Below, piece by piece: positions 46,540 to 58,900 of a stretch of 64,000 nt of DNA; positions within the stretch are counted from its first letter, which is position 1, and each line of letters starts with the position of its first letter. Both the position numbers and the translations under genes were made by a program. The DNA comes from Bugula neritina (taxonomy: Eukaryota; Bryozoa; Gymnolaemata; Cheilostomatida; Bugulidae): NCBI GenBank assembly GCA_964035545.1, contig OZ037770.1, positions 2,161,001 through 2,225,000 of the forward strand, given 5' to 3'. The notes below the pieces were generated by a model. That model ran no database searches. It was not told the DNA's origin and saw only the letters and a program-made list of their open reading frames with translations.

Positions 46540-46598
46540 GTAATGCAACACTAACTCTAAGACTAAGAGTCTTAGTCTTAGAGTTAGTGTTGCATTAC
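46540..46598. repeat. 59-base perfect palindrome
   Basis: Arms 46540-46568 and 46570-46598 are exact reverse complements around one central G. Imperfect complementarity extends outward to about 46505 and 46625. Confidence 0.9.
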
Positions 46599-47817
46599 TA
46601 CTAGAGTACTACTTATTTTTATTACTATTACTATTAGTATTAGGTCTAGTACTACTGCTACTATTACACGTAGTGATGCACTTTCAACTAGTTATTACTT
46701 ATTACTAATACCTATGGTTATAAGATATATTTGTATTTGTACTAATAATAATATTTAGACTATTTACTTTTAAGTTACTGCAAGACAGGTATGTGTTATT
46801 CCTACAATTACTGAATTAGTATTACTGTTCGAGTTGCTACTTATTACTACTAATACTAACAGTAAGTGTAACTAACTAACTTAAACTTAGCAGTTGACAG
46901 TAACAGTGTTAGTATGATTATAAATATTTGAATCACTATGATTAAGTTAAAAACTTTCACATTTATTGTGACTATCACTATCATTATGAGTATATCTAAA
47001 ACTAAGACTTAGACCACTATTAAATTCACTTAAACTTAGATTTTGTGATAGTTAGAATCACTGTCAGTTATGAGTTGCACCTACACTTGGTTTCACAGTT
47101 ACACTTAACTGTTAAACCAAGTCATTAACTGTCACTTGATTCTTACTTTAATTTTTAAGCAGTTATATTTAAAGGCAGTTTTAAATTTTCAGTTCAAGGA
47201 TATTATGTTTTTAAACTTTTTGCTATTAGGCATTTTATTTTCAATAGTTGTGGTCTACAGATAGTATTAAATATTATAAAAAAGTTATTTGCAAAATATT
47301 GACTGGTCTTGTTATTGCATGCTTTGGGTATGATATTCACTTGATACTCGTTGTGAGTCACTGTGAGTCTTAATGAAATGTTATTATAGTCATGATTTTG
47401 ATCTTAGATATACATTAAATAAGTGTTTTGGTTGTCTAACTGTATTGTTTACAATACTGTAAAGTTTTCAGTTACACTTCAAATCAATCTTTACATAGCA
47501 TTGTTGCTATTAGTATTTGGTAGTCATGTTGATTGCCAATGAGTGATAGTTGGTCAGCTTATTATTATCATTGTTGATAGATATTATCAACTTGCTCATT
47601 TCTCACCCAGTCATACTGTAATTTCTCTTTCTGTTTCATGCAATTTTCTGGCTAAGTTTATATATAAACATGTTATAGTTTTCATTAAATTTATAAAAAA
47701 AACAAGCTTTCGTTTTGGGTATCGTGTAATTACCCTGATGTGAATAGCTGACATTGTTGCTAGAAATTGATGACTGAGTTTTCAAAGTTTGTAGTCAGCT
47801 CTGACCTTTGACCTGTG

Positions 47818-50800
47818 ATGGCGGAAGCTCACGCCGCTGTAGCCTTCTCTTTCAACGTGACTCCCGAGGGAGTGGACGTCAAGTATAACCATGAGGCTAT
47901 CAAGGCGGTGTGGTTCAGCGGGGTTCATTCCTGGAAACTCCGATTCATCAGGTTCAAAGTGAGTGACTTTATGATATTCCAGCTGGTGTTAACCTTTTCA
48001 AGGATCCTAATAAACCTTGACTCATAAATGAGGAGCTTGCTAGAAGCAGCACCGAGTTGGGGGTGACTGAGTACAGTATATGTACGCACATAGTTGTCCG
48101 AACCCCAGACCTTCTCCAATTCAGTGTAGCTTCTATCGTTTCCCCTGAATGAACTGTTGATTAGCTTTCATCTTTGCAAATCTTTATGTTATGGAAAGCC
48201 TCACTACCAACTCACATTTCTTACTCAGAATTTTTAGTTTTCTGTTACTAAGGCTGACAAGGAGGAAATCTTAGAATTCAAAAGTCATAGCCACCATGTC
48301 TTTATTTGTGTTGCACATTCTTCTGTTTTTATATACACATGGAATATTAGTCATTTACAAGCTGAGAGTTTTATGTATGTTTGTTGTAAAAGGATTGTTT
48401 TCCTTCGTAACCATTTAACCTTTAACCTTTTCATTTCATGTTGACGACTATTTTAATCTTATTCTGAAATGGTTTCAGTTTTCAAATATCGCTTTTTCTA
48501 GAATCGCTGCGTCAACATCCTGTATCCGGCTCCGCCCATGAGCCTCTTTCTCATCACAGCGCTGGTGATGGGCCTACAGCTGTACACGGAGCGAGATCTC
48601 TCGTGTGGAGCTGTTGATTATGCGGCCAGTTTCTTCCCAGAGTGAGTACACATAGTAGGCGGGTGGATTCATCCCCCTCCTTTACCCCTTATTACTAATT
48701 AGGGCCTCGGGTTATCATATTTTAGTAATCAACTTTCACAATATTCAAAGTCCTGCCTTACCAGCTGGTTCATTGCAGGAACTAAACTACACACCAGTTT
48801 CTATCACTGGAATTGTGTAATACTAATGCTATGTACGTACAACTATGTATAGTAGTGAAATATGTTACCTAACACGCAATTAGTACTAGCTGATGAACTT
48901 ATTACGTTTTGCTGCACTTGTTTACAATATCTCATGCTTCGTGTGACATCATTTTATGTTGATTGTAGTCCTATAATGTTTTTATTATGCAAGCTATTGG
49001 TCTTTTTGCATAATAAATACGTTGTTCGAAGTCGTTATCCCTGTGAGAGCCCCCCCCCCTCCCTGATAAGGGTTATATTAGCCTAAGAACTGTGATACAG
49101 GGACTTGTACGTAACTTCACTAAAGACTAAGATACAAACCCTCTTGCCCAGCTAGTACTCTATCTAACCACTGGACCATGCTAATATATTTCACATAAGG
49201 CTTACTTTAATTAGTTCCACATTCTATCACCCCAGCACTTCAACCTCAGCATGTCTTCTCTATATAAACTAAGTTTCTCTAACTTTCTTCATGACCTGAA
49301 AAGACATCCTTCTCTCTGGTCAACTCCTTTGTGTTATAAAAATGAAAAAACTGCCCTTTGTACCCTGTACTCAGTTCTCTACTCTCTTTAAGGGGGTCAG
49401 TCACCCCTCCCTTAACTGGTTCCTATACCTCCCAGGTGTTAAGTACTCTATATCAATGTACTTTGAACTTTCATTTAACCACATGCATGTCCCTTATCTC
49501 CTAGTTAGGTGTCTACGTAGTCTGTCTGTGTGTCCACAATCTTTCTGTGTGTGTATACAGTCTGTCTGTGTGTCCACAGTCTGTCTGTGTGTCCACAGTC
49601 TGTCTGTGTGTCCACAGTCTGTCTGTGTGTCCACAGTCTGTCTGTGTGTCCACAGTCTGTCTGTGTGTCCACAGTCTGTCTGTGTGTCCACAGTCTGTCT
49701 GTGTGTCCACAGTCTGTCTGTGTGTCTACAGCTTGTATTAATATACTTTAGACTTCAAAGGAATATATATCATTGAGTAGCACTGAAATAGGACATTGAC
49801 TGAAGTTTAAGATAATGAAGTTACAGTGCTGTAAGCTGTGGGGGACATTTCTAGTTGGTTTAGCAGAGTTTAATGATGTTGTATTACATACTGTTTGGGG
49901 TATTCTAGGGTTTCAACTCCCACCTCAAACCAACACGCATAGAGGAAGTTAGAGAAGTTAGGCTACATAAATTCGATATGTCATCCAGTATTTTGTATAC
50001 CCTTTGAAAACATAAGATTTTACTTAATCTACTTCAAACAAACATCTAGCATATATCAAACATGAGCTCTTTGGTAGAAGAGGGCACATCTGTCAGCATG
50101 GTGACTAACTGCTTCTATATGCTGGTCTGGCAGCACTTCCTTTGTGATGTCAGCAATAGTCTTGCTGGGGTTCAAACCCCTGATCCACTCTAACCCCTAG
50201 ACCAGATACCTTTTCATGTATGACTCTGTTATGTTACTTTGATTAGCCCTCTATACATTCACAGTGTAGGTAATATTTTCTTGATTTTAAAAACAAATAT
50301 TGGCAGGTTTTAAATTCTCCATTAATATAAATTAACTAACTTCTAGTTGCCTACTAGTCTATACTATAGAACATATATTCACAGTCTAGGTTTAGGAAGT
50401 AGTTTATTATTCTGAAACCAGTATTGGTAAATTTTAAATTTTAAACTACATATATAAACATGGCTGGAGATCCTCAATAACTGATGTTGGGGAAAGCATC
50501 CAGTCATAATTTCTCCTGTGCTATTACTGAAAAAGTCCTTAGCCCAATTTAACATAAAAAACCTTTCCATCAGGGTTTTTTCACAAGGATAATGACTATA
50601 AAATTGCTTGAATTGTTTCAACTTTTACTAATCTACTATCATCTTTTTGGGGATTTCCAACCTAACAGCTGTTAGGAATTCTTTACTCAATGAAGGGGTG
50701 GGCAAATTCATGTGGTTGCTGGAGGTAGGCGAAGTAATGGAGACATTCAGAAAAGCCTGTGTTCTAGATTAGAAATGTAGCATAAGAAATTATGTTCATC

Positions 50801-53800
50801 AAACCAAAATTTAATAATAAAATTAAACAACTTAGGTTATCTCAATTTCTCCACTACTGCCTCATGTTAAGATTCCTGTCTAACATTTGCTGCCGCTGTT
50901 GTAGGTGTGTCCATGAGCAGTGCGAGCTGTTTGCTGCCCTAGTGTTTGGTATAACAGTGTGGGTGGCCTACGTGCTGGTGTGGAGGTACACGCTAAAACT
51001 GCTCTTCCTCAACCACTCCTGGATGTACTCCCCTCACGGTAAAATGAGTCTCCCCAACAAGGTCTGGGTGGTGATTGTCAGCCTCATCAAGGGGAGGAAA
51101 CCCCTGCTCTTCAGCTTTCAGGCAGCGTTACCCAAGTTACCAGTTCCTAGCCTCAGGTCTACACAGAAAAGGGTGAGTTCTCAGGCTAAGTTGAGTTGAG
51201 CTGCTATTTACTTACTTGTTGGTTAATTTACTTACTTTTCTACTTACTTATTTGGTTACTTGCTTATTTACTTACTTTACTCTTTCACTTATTTACTTAC
51301 TTACTTCTTTACTTACTTACATCTTTACTCACTTACTCACTTACTTATTTACTTACTTACTTCTTTACTTACTTACTTACTGACTTATTCATTCACTCTG
51401 TCTCTTCATTTCTTGACTATGGTTGCCCTCTATAGTTTAATGTTTCTAATTTCATTTCCTTAATTGCAGGAAATTTAAAATATTGATTATTTAATTTTTC
51501 AATTCACTTCATAGGCTGAACGTGTCTCAACTAATATGTAAATACTGGTAGTTTATTCCACAAATAATCTAGGTTTGCTGGTAAAATATGATTTGCAAAA
51601 TTATTGGCTTTTTGTGTGAACATTTTATTTTGTGGTGGTTATGGCCTATCAACCAAAGTATATATAGAAAATTCCAAGATGTTCCCTGTGCAGCCTTTTA
51701 TGTCCCAACCCTAAATATATTAAGAGGTTTAAAGAACTCGAGCTATTAGAGTTTCTTCACTGCAGCAGCTAAATGCAATATTGCAGCTAGTAACTTGCGT
51801 GTCTGTTATTTTCATTCACTAATAATTAGTTTCTGCAGTTACATTGTGTGCAGATAAAGTGGAGAAAAATCTTATATTTTATTTTTAATTAAAATTTTTT
51901 CATTTCTTCCAAGTGTTTGCGGTGACAGAGTTGAGAGCATTTGTTTTAAGTATCCACTCCTGTGAGAACCCCTGATTGTAGGGGGCTAAGAGGTTGTTTT
52001 CACTTTGGTAAAGAAATTATGAGTTTAACTCAATTCAATTAACTTTGCATGTCATGGATTACAAGGATTACAAGTTACAGTGCAGTAAATTGAGTAAAGC
52101 TAGCTAACCAATAACCAAATCAATTGTACCGTTTGTATATAAATTAGTAAATATTCTAAGTATGCAGTTATTATGTAAGACTTGACCACTTTGCAGTTCA
52201 CTGACTTATAAATAGTAACAAATCCAGTTATTTATCTCAGCCGTTCAACTCGCCCTTCTGTATTTGGCTGAGTGCCAATACTAACTAATAATAGCTACTA
52301 ATTCAACTATTGAAACACGGTGTAATAATTACGCAGTGAATGTAAATAGTTTATTCAACTTTTAATAGACTTTATTCCATAAAGCATTAAGTTTAGTTTA
52401 GTTTAGTTGGTTTCCCTTCAACTAACCTGAATATACAGTTCACTGGACAGGCAATCTTAGCAAGTCTTATTAATTTGCTTGCAACTAAACTAGCGCAGCA
52501 CAGTTGTATGCAAAATGATATTTCTGTGCCTGTGAATTACCGCCTTTCAACTTGAAGTAGTGTTCTGTTTGATAAATAGAATCATTATAGATCAGGGGAA
52601 ATAATTTCTCAATGATTTCCGGTGGAATTCAAACCCTGTTGGCTCAATGTTAATCAGACCGGTTTCTCTTTGGGCTGTTTTATAGTTGGCCCAGTTTAAA
52701 AAAAGCATATTTATGGTTTTAGTTCCCCACTCTTGTACTCTACATTTCAAACCAGTTTAATACAAGAAATGAAGTATGGCCATATTTATGTTTAATATTT
52801 TATGATCGCCAGGCCAGTTGTTAGTCACTGTAATAACTTTTGTTGTTTTTCACTTCATTCAATACTATTCCAGATACTATACTTTACTTTTTAATTGATT
52901 ATCTTTCTTAACGCTCCTCAAAACTTGTTGAAAATTGATTAAATTTGTTGATTAATTAGATTACATCCTTAGGGAGCAGTTATCATCCATTCTTCTTAGC
53001 AGTAACCTGGCATTCTTGTATAAAAAAATGCAATTAATTCAGTTCCAGCTACTTTAGTATAGAGGTGCAGAACTTTGCTTAGCTTGTGCTCTTAGTATAG
53101 CTGTAATGGCCTTATTTCACAACTTCTTGAGTTACAAATATTAATCAAAACTAGGGCTATTGGGGGATAATGTAACTCTGCAACTGCCCTGTTACAGCTC
53201 AGTGCAGTGTCGACTGGTAACAATTAGTATGCTGCCTTTTTCACACAAATGCTCATTGGCAGCCATCCTTGGGGAAATCGCAGTGGGATTTAGTACATGT
53301 GTACTTGCACTGTGTACTTTAACACACAGGATGTGGTGGGGGGATAATTCTGAACCCTGAAATTAACGCCTAGTATTTCCTGTGAAGCACAGGCTGTGTT
53401 TGTTACCAGTTTGTGAACAGATGGACTTTGAATTCAAAGTTTTGCTTTTTGTTGGACATGAGCCAGAAGTTTCACGAGCTGAATGCCAAATAGAATTTTT
53501 CAACATTATTAGCATTTTCTCTCAATACTGCCATTTACTTGCCTTTAATTTCAGAAACTAGTACTCAAGTCTAGCTAAAACGATTTAGTTATTTTAACTT
53601 CTTTATATTTTAATTCTACTTGTTTTATTTATGATATTATTTTATCAACATGGGCAACCGATCTGCAGCAAGTTTGTTCTAACTAGTTAAAGATTTTGTC
53701 ACCTCTCATTTTATGTCATGATAAATTCCTCGTTTACCCATTTTTCTAAGTATAAAGATAATGAATGCAAATGAATTCTATAAAACAAGACGTGATATTA

Positions 53801-55816
53801 TCTAGATACCTTATATAAAGTTGAAGTATAACATTTAGGCTTCCTAGTGAGCTAGGCAACTATTTTACTTTGTATAATACACATGGCATGAGTCAGTATA
53901 TAGCGTGACTCCAGTGTTGTGGTATTTACTACATATATGATATAGAGCAGGGTTTATCTAGTCCCATAACTTTGTATATAGCCAGTATCTCCTGTATTGT
54001 TAGCTTTCTCGTGTATTTTGGTAACGTGCCACATGATAGCATCCAAGTATAAAGTTGGTTCAGTAAATTGGAAAATGTAGCATCAGAAGTTATGTTCTCT
54101 TTCGGATTCGAACCTTTGCCTAAACCGAAATTCATAAATCAAGTTATGATGAGTTGATAGTTGTTTCCAAACTACTAAAAATAAAGGTAAATGGTAGACA
54201 GGCAGCTTTTGTTCATTTAATTTAAATTTAATTTGGAGTTGTTGTCCTTTTTCCTGTAGTACTTGAAGTCAGTGCGACCATTACTCAGTGACATTGAGTA
54301 TGACAGGATGTCGAAGCTAGCAGACGACTTCTTTGGTGGTATTGGTAAGAAGTTACAGCGATATTTGATCCTCAAGTCATGGTGGTCCACCAACTACGTC
54401 ACTGATTGGTGGGAAGAGTATGTCTACCTTCGTGGGAGGTCTCCCATTATGGTCAACTCCAACTATTACGGCCTGGTGGGTGGTCTGATGATTATTCTTT
54501 ACCTATTTTACTGTTTCATGTTACGTGTGATGTTTTATAAAGTTTTAATATTCTTTATTAGTTTTATTTATAATTTCTCGGGTTGATTTACCTCCATTTT
54601 TGTGAAGTTTTTGTACTTTTTCAAAAAAGTAAATGTGAATTTTATACCTTCTTAACTATCACACTTTTGTTCTAACGGTTTCTATGTTACTTTATCATTA
54701 TTCTAGTTATATAAATTGCATTGACTTAAGTCCACTTCAAATGATGTGCATCTGTATTAATTTATTTTTAAATATTTCTATCAAATAACAATCGTGGATG
54801 TTTTTTCAATAGCTCATTGGTTGCATAGCATTATACTGAATATGAATTTATTTAGACATGAAAACCAGTTGCAGGCTGTTTGAAACTAATGGTTGGTCAT
54901 TTTTTTCTGTTATCAATACAAGATGATGAGAAAAAGTGTGGATAACTCTAAATTTATGTTTCATTTCAGGACGTCATCTTTGTCCACCCGACTCACATCC
55001 AAGCAGCCAGAGCTGGGAACATGGTCTATGCGTTCCTTAAGTTCAGGGAGCAGATAGAGCACGAGACTCTAGAGCCGGTATCAACTTACCTTTTGTCTTT
55101 ACTTACCTTTTGGTTTGACTTAAGTTGCGTTTATACCTCTGCTGAAAAAAGTACCGAGTTTAAGTTAATAATGCTTGTCCGGGTACCCCTTTATAGTCAA
55201 ACTGAAAATCGTTGAAATCATATTGATGCGGCTGCTCACTTTCTGAAATTGAAATTTGACTCGCATAATAGCTATTAGATGCCCTTTGTAATCGTCGTGA
55301 ATTAGTGAAGCGGAAAGCATAAAAGCGATAATTGAGAAGGCGTAGGCTATATAATTATAACCGTATAAGTACGTTGTCTAATTGCCAAAGTAATAACTAA
55401 ATAACGATGTTTACAAGGAGTTATTAGTCCTATTCTAAAATTGGCCTATTAAGTTATCACAGTACAAAAATTTCAACGAGTGGCTTTTACAATGCAATGC
55501 AATGCAAATTTCAACCCGGCCAAATTGAATTTTTGACCGAAAATCGTGAAGGTATAAACGCAACTTTACTTTTTACTTTACTTACCTTTTGGCTTGATTT
55601 ACTTATCAATTCGTACCTACTTCAGTCATGCATACATATATTGAGTAGGAAGTTATCTCCACTCTCTTAGTGAGTATAAAGTGACACATGTCAGTGTAAC
55701 ACAGCAAATCTTCTTTCACTGTAGTTGTTAGTCAACAGGACTGTACCACTTGACTCTGTGCAGTATGAGAGACTCTTCAACACAACTAGGATACCTGGTG
55801 TAGAGACGGGTGAGTG

Positions 55817-55862
<46 letters not shown>

Positions 55863-55884
55863 CAGTAGCAGTAGCAGTAGCAGT

Positions 55885-55945
<61 letters not shown>

Positions 55946-58900
55946 GCAGCCGCAGCCGCAGCCGCAGCCGCAGCCGCAGCCGCAGCCGCAGCCGCAGCCG
56001 CAGCCGCAGCCGCAGCCGCAGCCGCAGTAGCAGTAGTAGTAGCAGTAGTAGTCGTAGTAATAGTACTACTACTACTACTAGTAGTAGTAGTACCAGTAAT
56101 ATTAGTAGTAGTACTAGTAGTAGTAGTAGTACTACTACTAGTAGTAGTAGTACCAGTAGTATTAGTAGTAGTACTAGTAGTAGTTGCTCTCAAAGCTGTG
56201 CTAATCATTTTATATTTGACCTTCAGACATCCTTGAGCACATCAATGGCGTCACTCACATAGCAGTGCTCAGCAAGGGCCGCTACTACAAAGTCTACACA
56301 CACGATCACGGACGACTCCTTCAACCCAGAGACCTTGAAAGGTCAGTTCACACTACGTACTCAATTCCCGCTCAGATTTAATATGAAATGTTGATATCAG
56401 ATGATTTGATGTTGATTTTCCTGTAGGGTTTTCCAGCAGATCATAGATGACCCCAGTGAGCCACTGAAGGGGGAGGAGAGATTAGCCGCCCTCACTGCCG
56501 GAGAGAGAGTGCCCTGGGCTAAGGCTAGGAAGACGTATTTCGCTACCGGCGTCAACAGAGCCTCTCTCTCGACTATCGAGAAAGCCGCCTTCGTTTTGGT
56601 TTTAGACGACGTTGACTACAATTTCTCTGCGGTTCGTATTTCTATCATTCGTTAGTTCCAACTTGTTTATTCAGTATGAAGTTTAATAAAGGTTTTTGCA
56701 AGAATTGAATTCAGAAGTAAAATTCCAATATTAGATTTCACCATGTTTGTGCAAAGGAATTTCGTAGACTAAGATCTAGTTGATGCAGTCAGGGGAGACA
56801 AATCTTCCTGACTCAGTTTAATGAGTCGTTTCTCTCAAGGATAAGCTCTGCCTTTAAAGGCTTGATATTTTCTCTTAAGATCTTTCGTGTTTTTTACTAG
56901 ATACATGGTCACATGAAAGATGCTTACCCTTCTAGAATATTCCACCACCTTCTAGAATATTCCACTACCTTCTAGAATGCACCATAATGACAGTATGTTA
57001 TTCTAGGAAGATCAAGACGCTCTGAGTGATTTTGCCAAGGCCATGCTGCACGGGAACTGTTATAATAGATGGTTTGATAAGTCCTTCACCCTTGTCATCT
57101 CGGCCAATGGGAGAGTAGGTTTCAATGCAGAGCACTCCTGGTAAGTGTTATCATATATTAGTGATGTCATCAGTTTGTGCTCATGTGTCATAATTACTTG
57201 AATATTGACTCTATGAACCTCACAACAGCATTGTGTATTTGACTTTGATCATGTGACATGTCACATGATCAAAGTCAACTTTTTCCAATGGTAATGTCTT
57301 TTCGTCTATCGCTTGGAGACTGGTCAGTTGATCGTAATATATTTGTAATTAGTTTCATACATTTACTCTCCATCCAGCTGAAAACTCAACCAATCATTGT
57401 CTTGAAGTGAATCATTATTCAACCAATAATATAAGGAATGCTGCTTTGTTCAGCAAGTTGAAAGTTTCGGCCAATGGTGGTCATACCAATTCATTCAGCC
57501 AATAATATGTTAGCTTTCGTTAATCGGCCAATGATGTGTTAGCTTTCGTTAATCGGCCAATGAGATATCAATACGCTAGTATTCGTGCAGGGCTGATGCT
57601 CCAATCATGGCGCAGATCTGGGAGGAAGGATTCTCCCATGAGACGATTGACATGGGGTGAGAACAGGTGTTGAGTTTTTCCGGAAGCTTCTCTGCACTCA
57701 TCATTTCCTGTTTGTTCTGCTGTGTAAACACCACACTCTTTGGTTGTTTGGACCTTCGATATTCTCACAGCTTGCTGTCTAACCGTTGTTGTGAATAGTT
57801 GTGTGTTAGCGGCAGCCCTAGCAGCAACATCAGCGCTGCCTCTGTTGTCCTTTTCTGAACTACGTCCACTTTCTATTGAAATATATTCAATTTCCTTTAA
57901 AAAAAGTGTTCTAAATTTTAGTGATATGATATGAAATGTGGGCGGAGTTTAGTGACACTTGCGGGTACGATGGGTTAGCATGAGTTCTCGTATTACCTAC
58001 GTTATTTTAACAGGGCGGACGCTCCCGTTATAGCCCAGGCATGGGAGAGTAACATAGCCTTAGACCTGGAGTCAAAAGGGTATTATATGTTTATACACAT
58101 CAGGGGGTCAATCACTTGGGGCTTTGCTGCGTTTGACCTTGGTATGACCTTGTCAGCAGTAGTTCTGTGATTGGCCTCTTGCTCTGTGTGGTTCTCTGCT
58201 GGCTCCGTTTTCACCTTCTAAGGGTCAAGGTCTACCCCGGTCAAACATTTCTGCTGAAAAGCCGCTTTCCACAATAAAAGAAATTTCCAGCTTTTGGAAA
58301 AATTTATAACAAATGTCATGTTTCTATAAAAACCGGTGTGTAGACCTTGATCCTAGGTTAGGCATGTGTTAGGGTGTCCTCTGCATACCCCCTCTATCGC
58401 CATGTGAATGTATAGCCTTAAAACTGTCTGTGTCAAGCCTCTACTATCTTTGCTCCAGCTTCGACGCTCCCATCTACTCCCAACTCTGGGAGCAGTACAT
58501 TGCCCTTGACCTGGAGATATACGGGTAACCGCCCTTTTACCTCGCCCAAGCTTTAGTTCACCGCTAGTTTATTTAGTCGTATTGGCAAAATTTAAGCTCA
58601 GCTTTCTAATTGAATATAAACTTGTTTTTACTATATGTATGCAGGAAAATGTGTAAACTTCAGGAATTAAGCTTAACTCTGATTTGTATATCTGCAATAG
58701 AATAGAAATTCATTTTTACCTTCATGAAAAAAATGCCTATGTGAAACTCATTTTTCATTTTTGGCAATTGGCATCCCAAAAAATATAAGCAGAAAATTAT
58801 GAGAATGCATTTATAAATCTTTTAAGCGGAATTATTTCACTCAGTACTTCAATACAACATGTAATCAGAGGTGTGTAAATGGATACTTCTGTTGACTGTT

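Larger units (their letters stand above)
43700..47817. other. Divergent intergenic region between RAB3IP and CPT1
   Basis: It contains a 9-bp repeat TGGTTGCAG (44081-44122) and long TAATAC/TAATAG low-complexity sequence (about 44880-45440, and again near 46250-46330). A 59-base palindrome lies at 46540-46598 and another hairpin near 46385-46435. Promoters for both genes should lie here, but no core-promoter motif stands out in such AT-rich sequence. The exon-like acceptor at 43699 suggests a 5' UTR exon of RAB3IP somewhere in this stretch. Confidence 0.55.

Noticed and set aside
51196-51463. Leu/Tyr-rich frames after CPT1 exon 3
   Set aside because: They are translations of (TTAC)n intronic repeat.
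55786-56262. Poly-Ser/Arg, poly-Ala and poly-Thr frames
   Set aside because: They span the trinucleotide array of CPT1 intron 6, between two well-supported exons.
57568-57768. Minus-strand frame over exon 10a
   Set aside because: It is antisense to a well-supported CPT1 exon, with no independent evidence.
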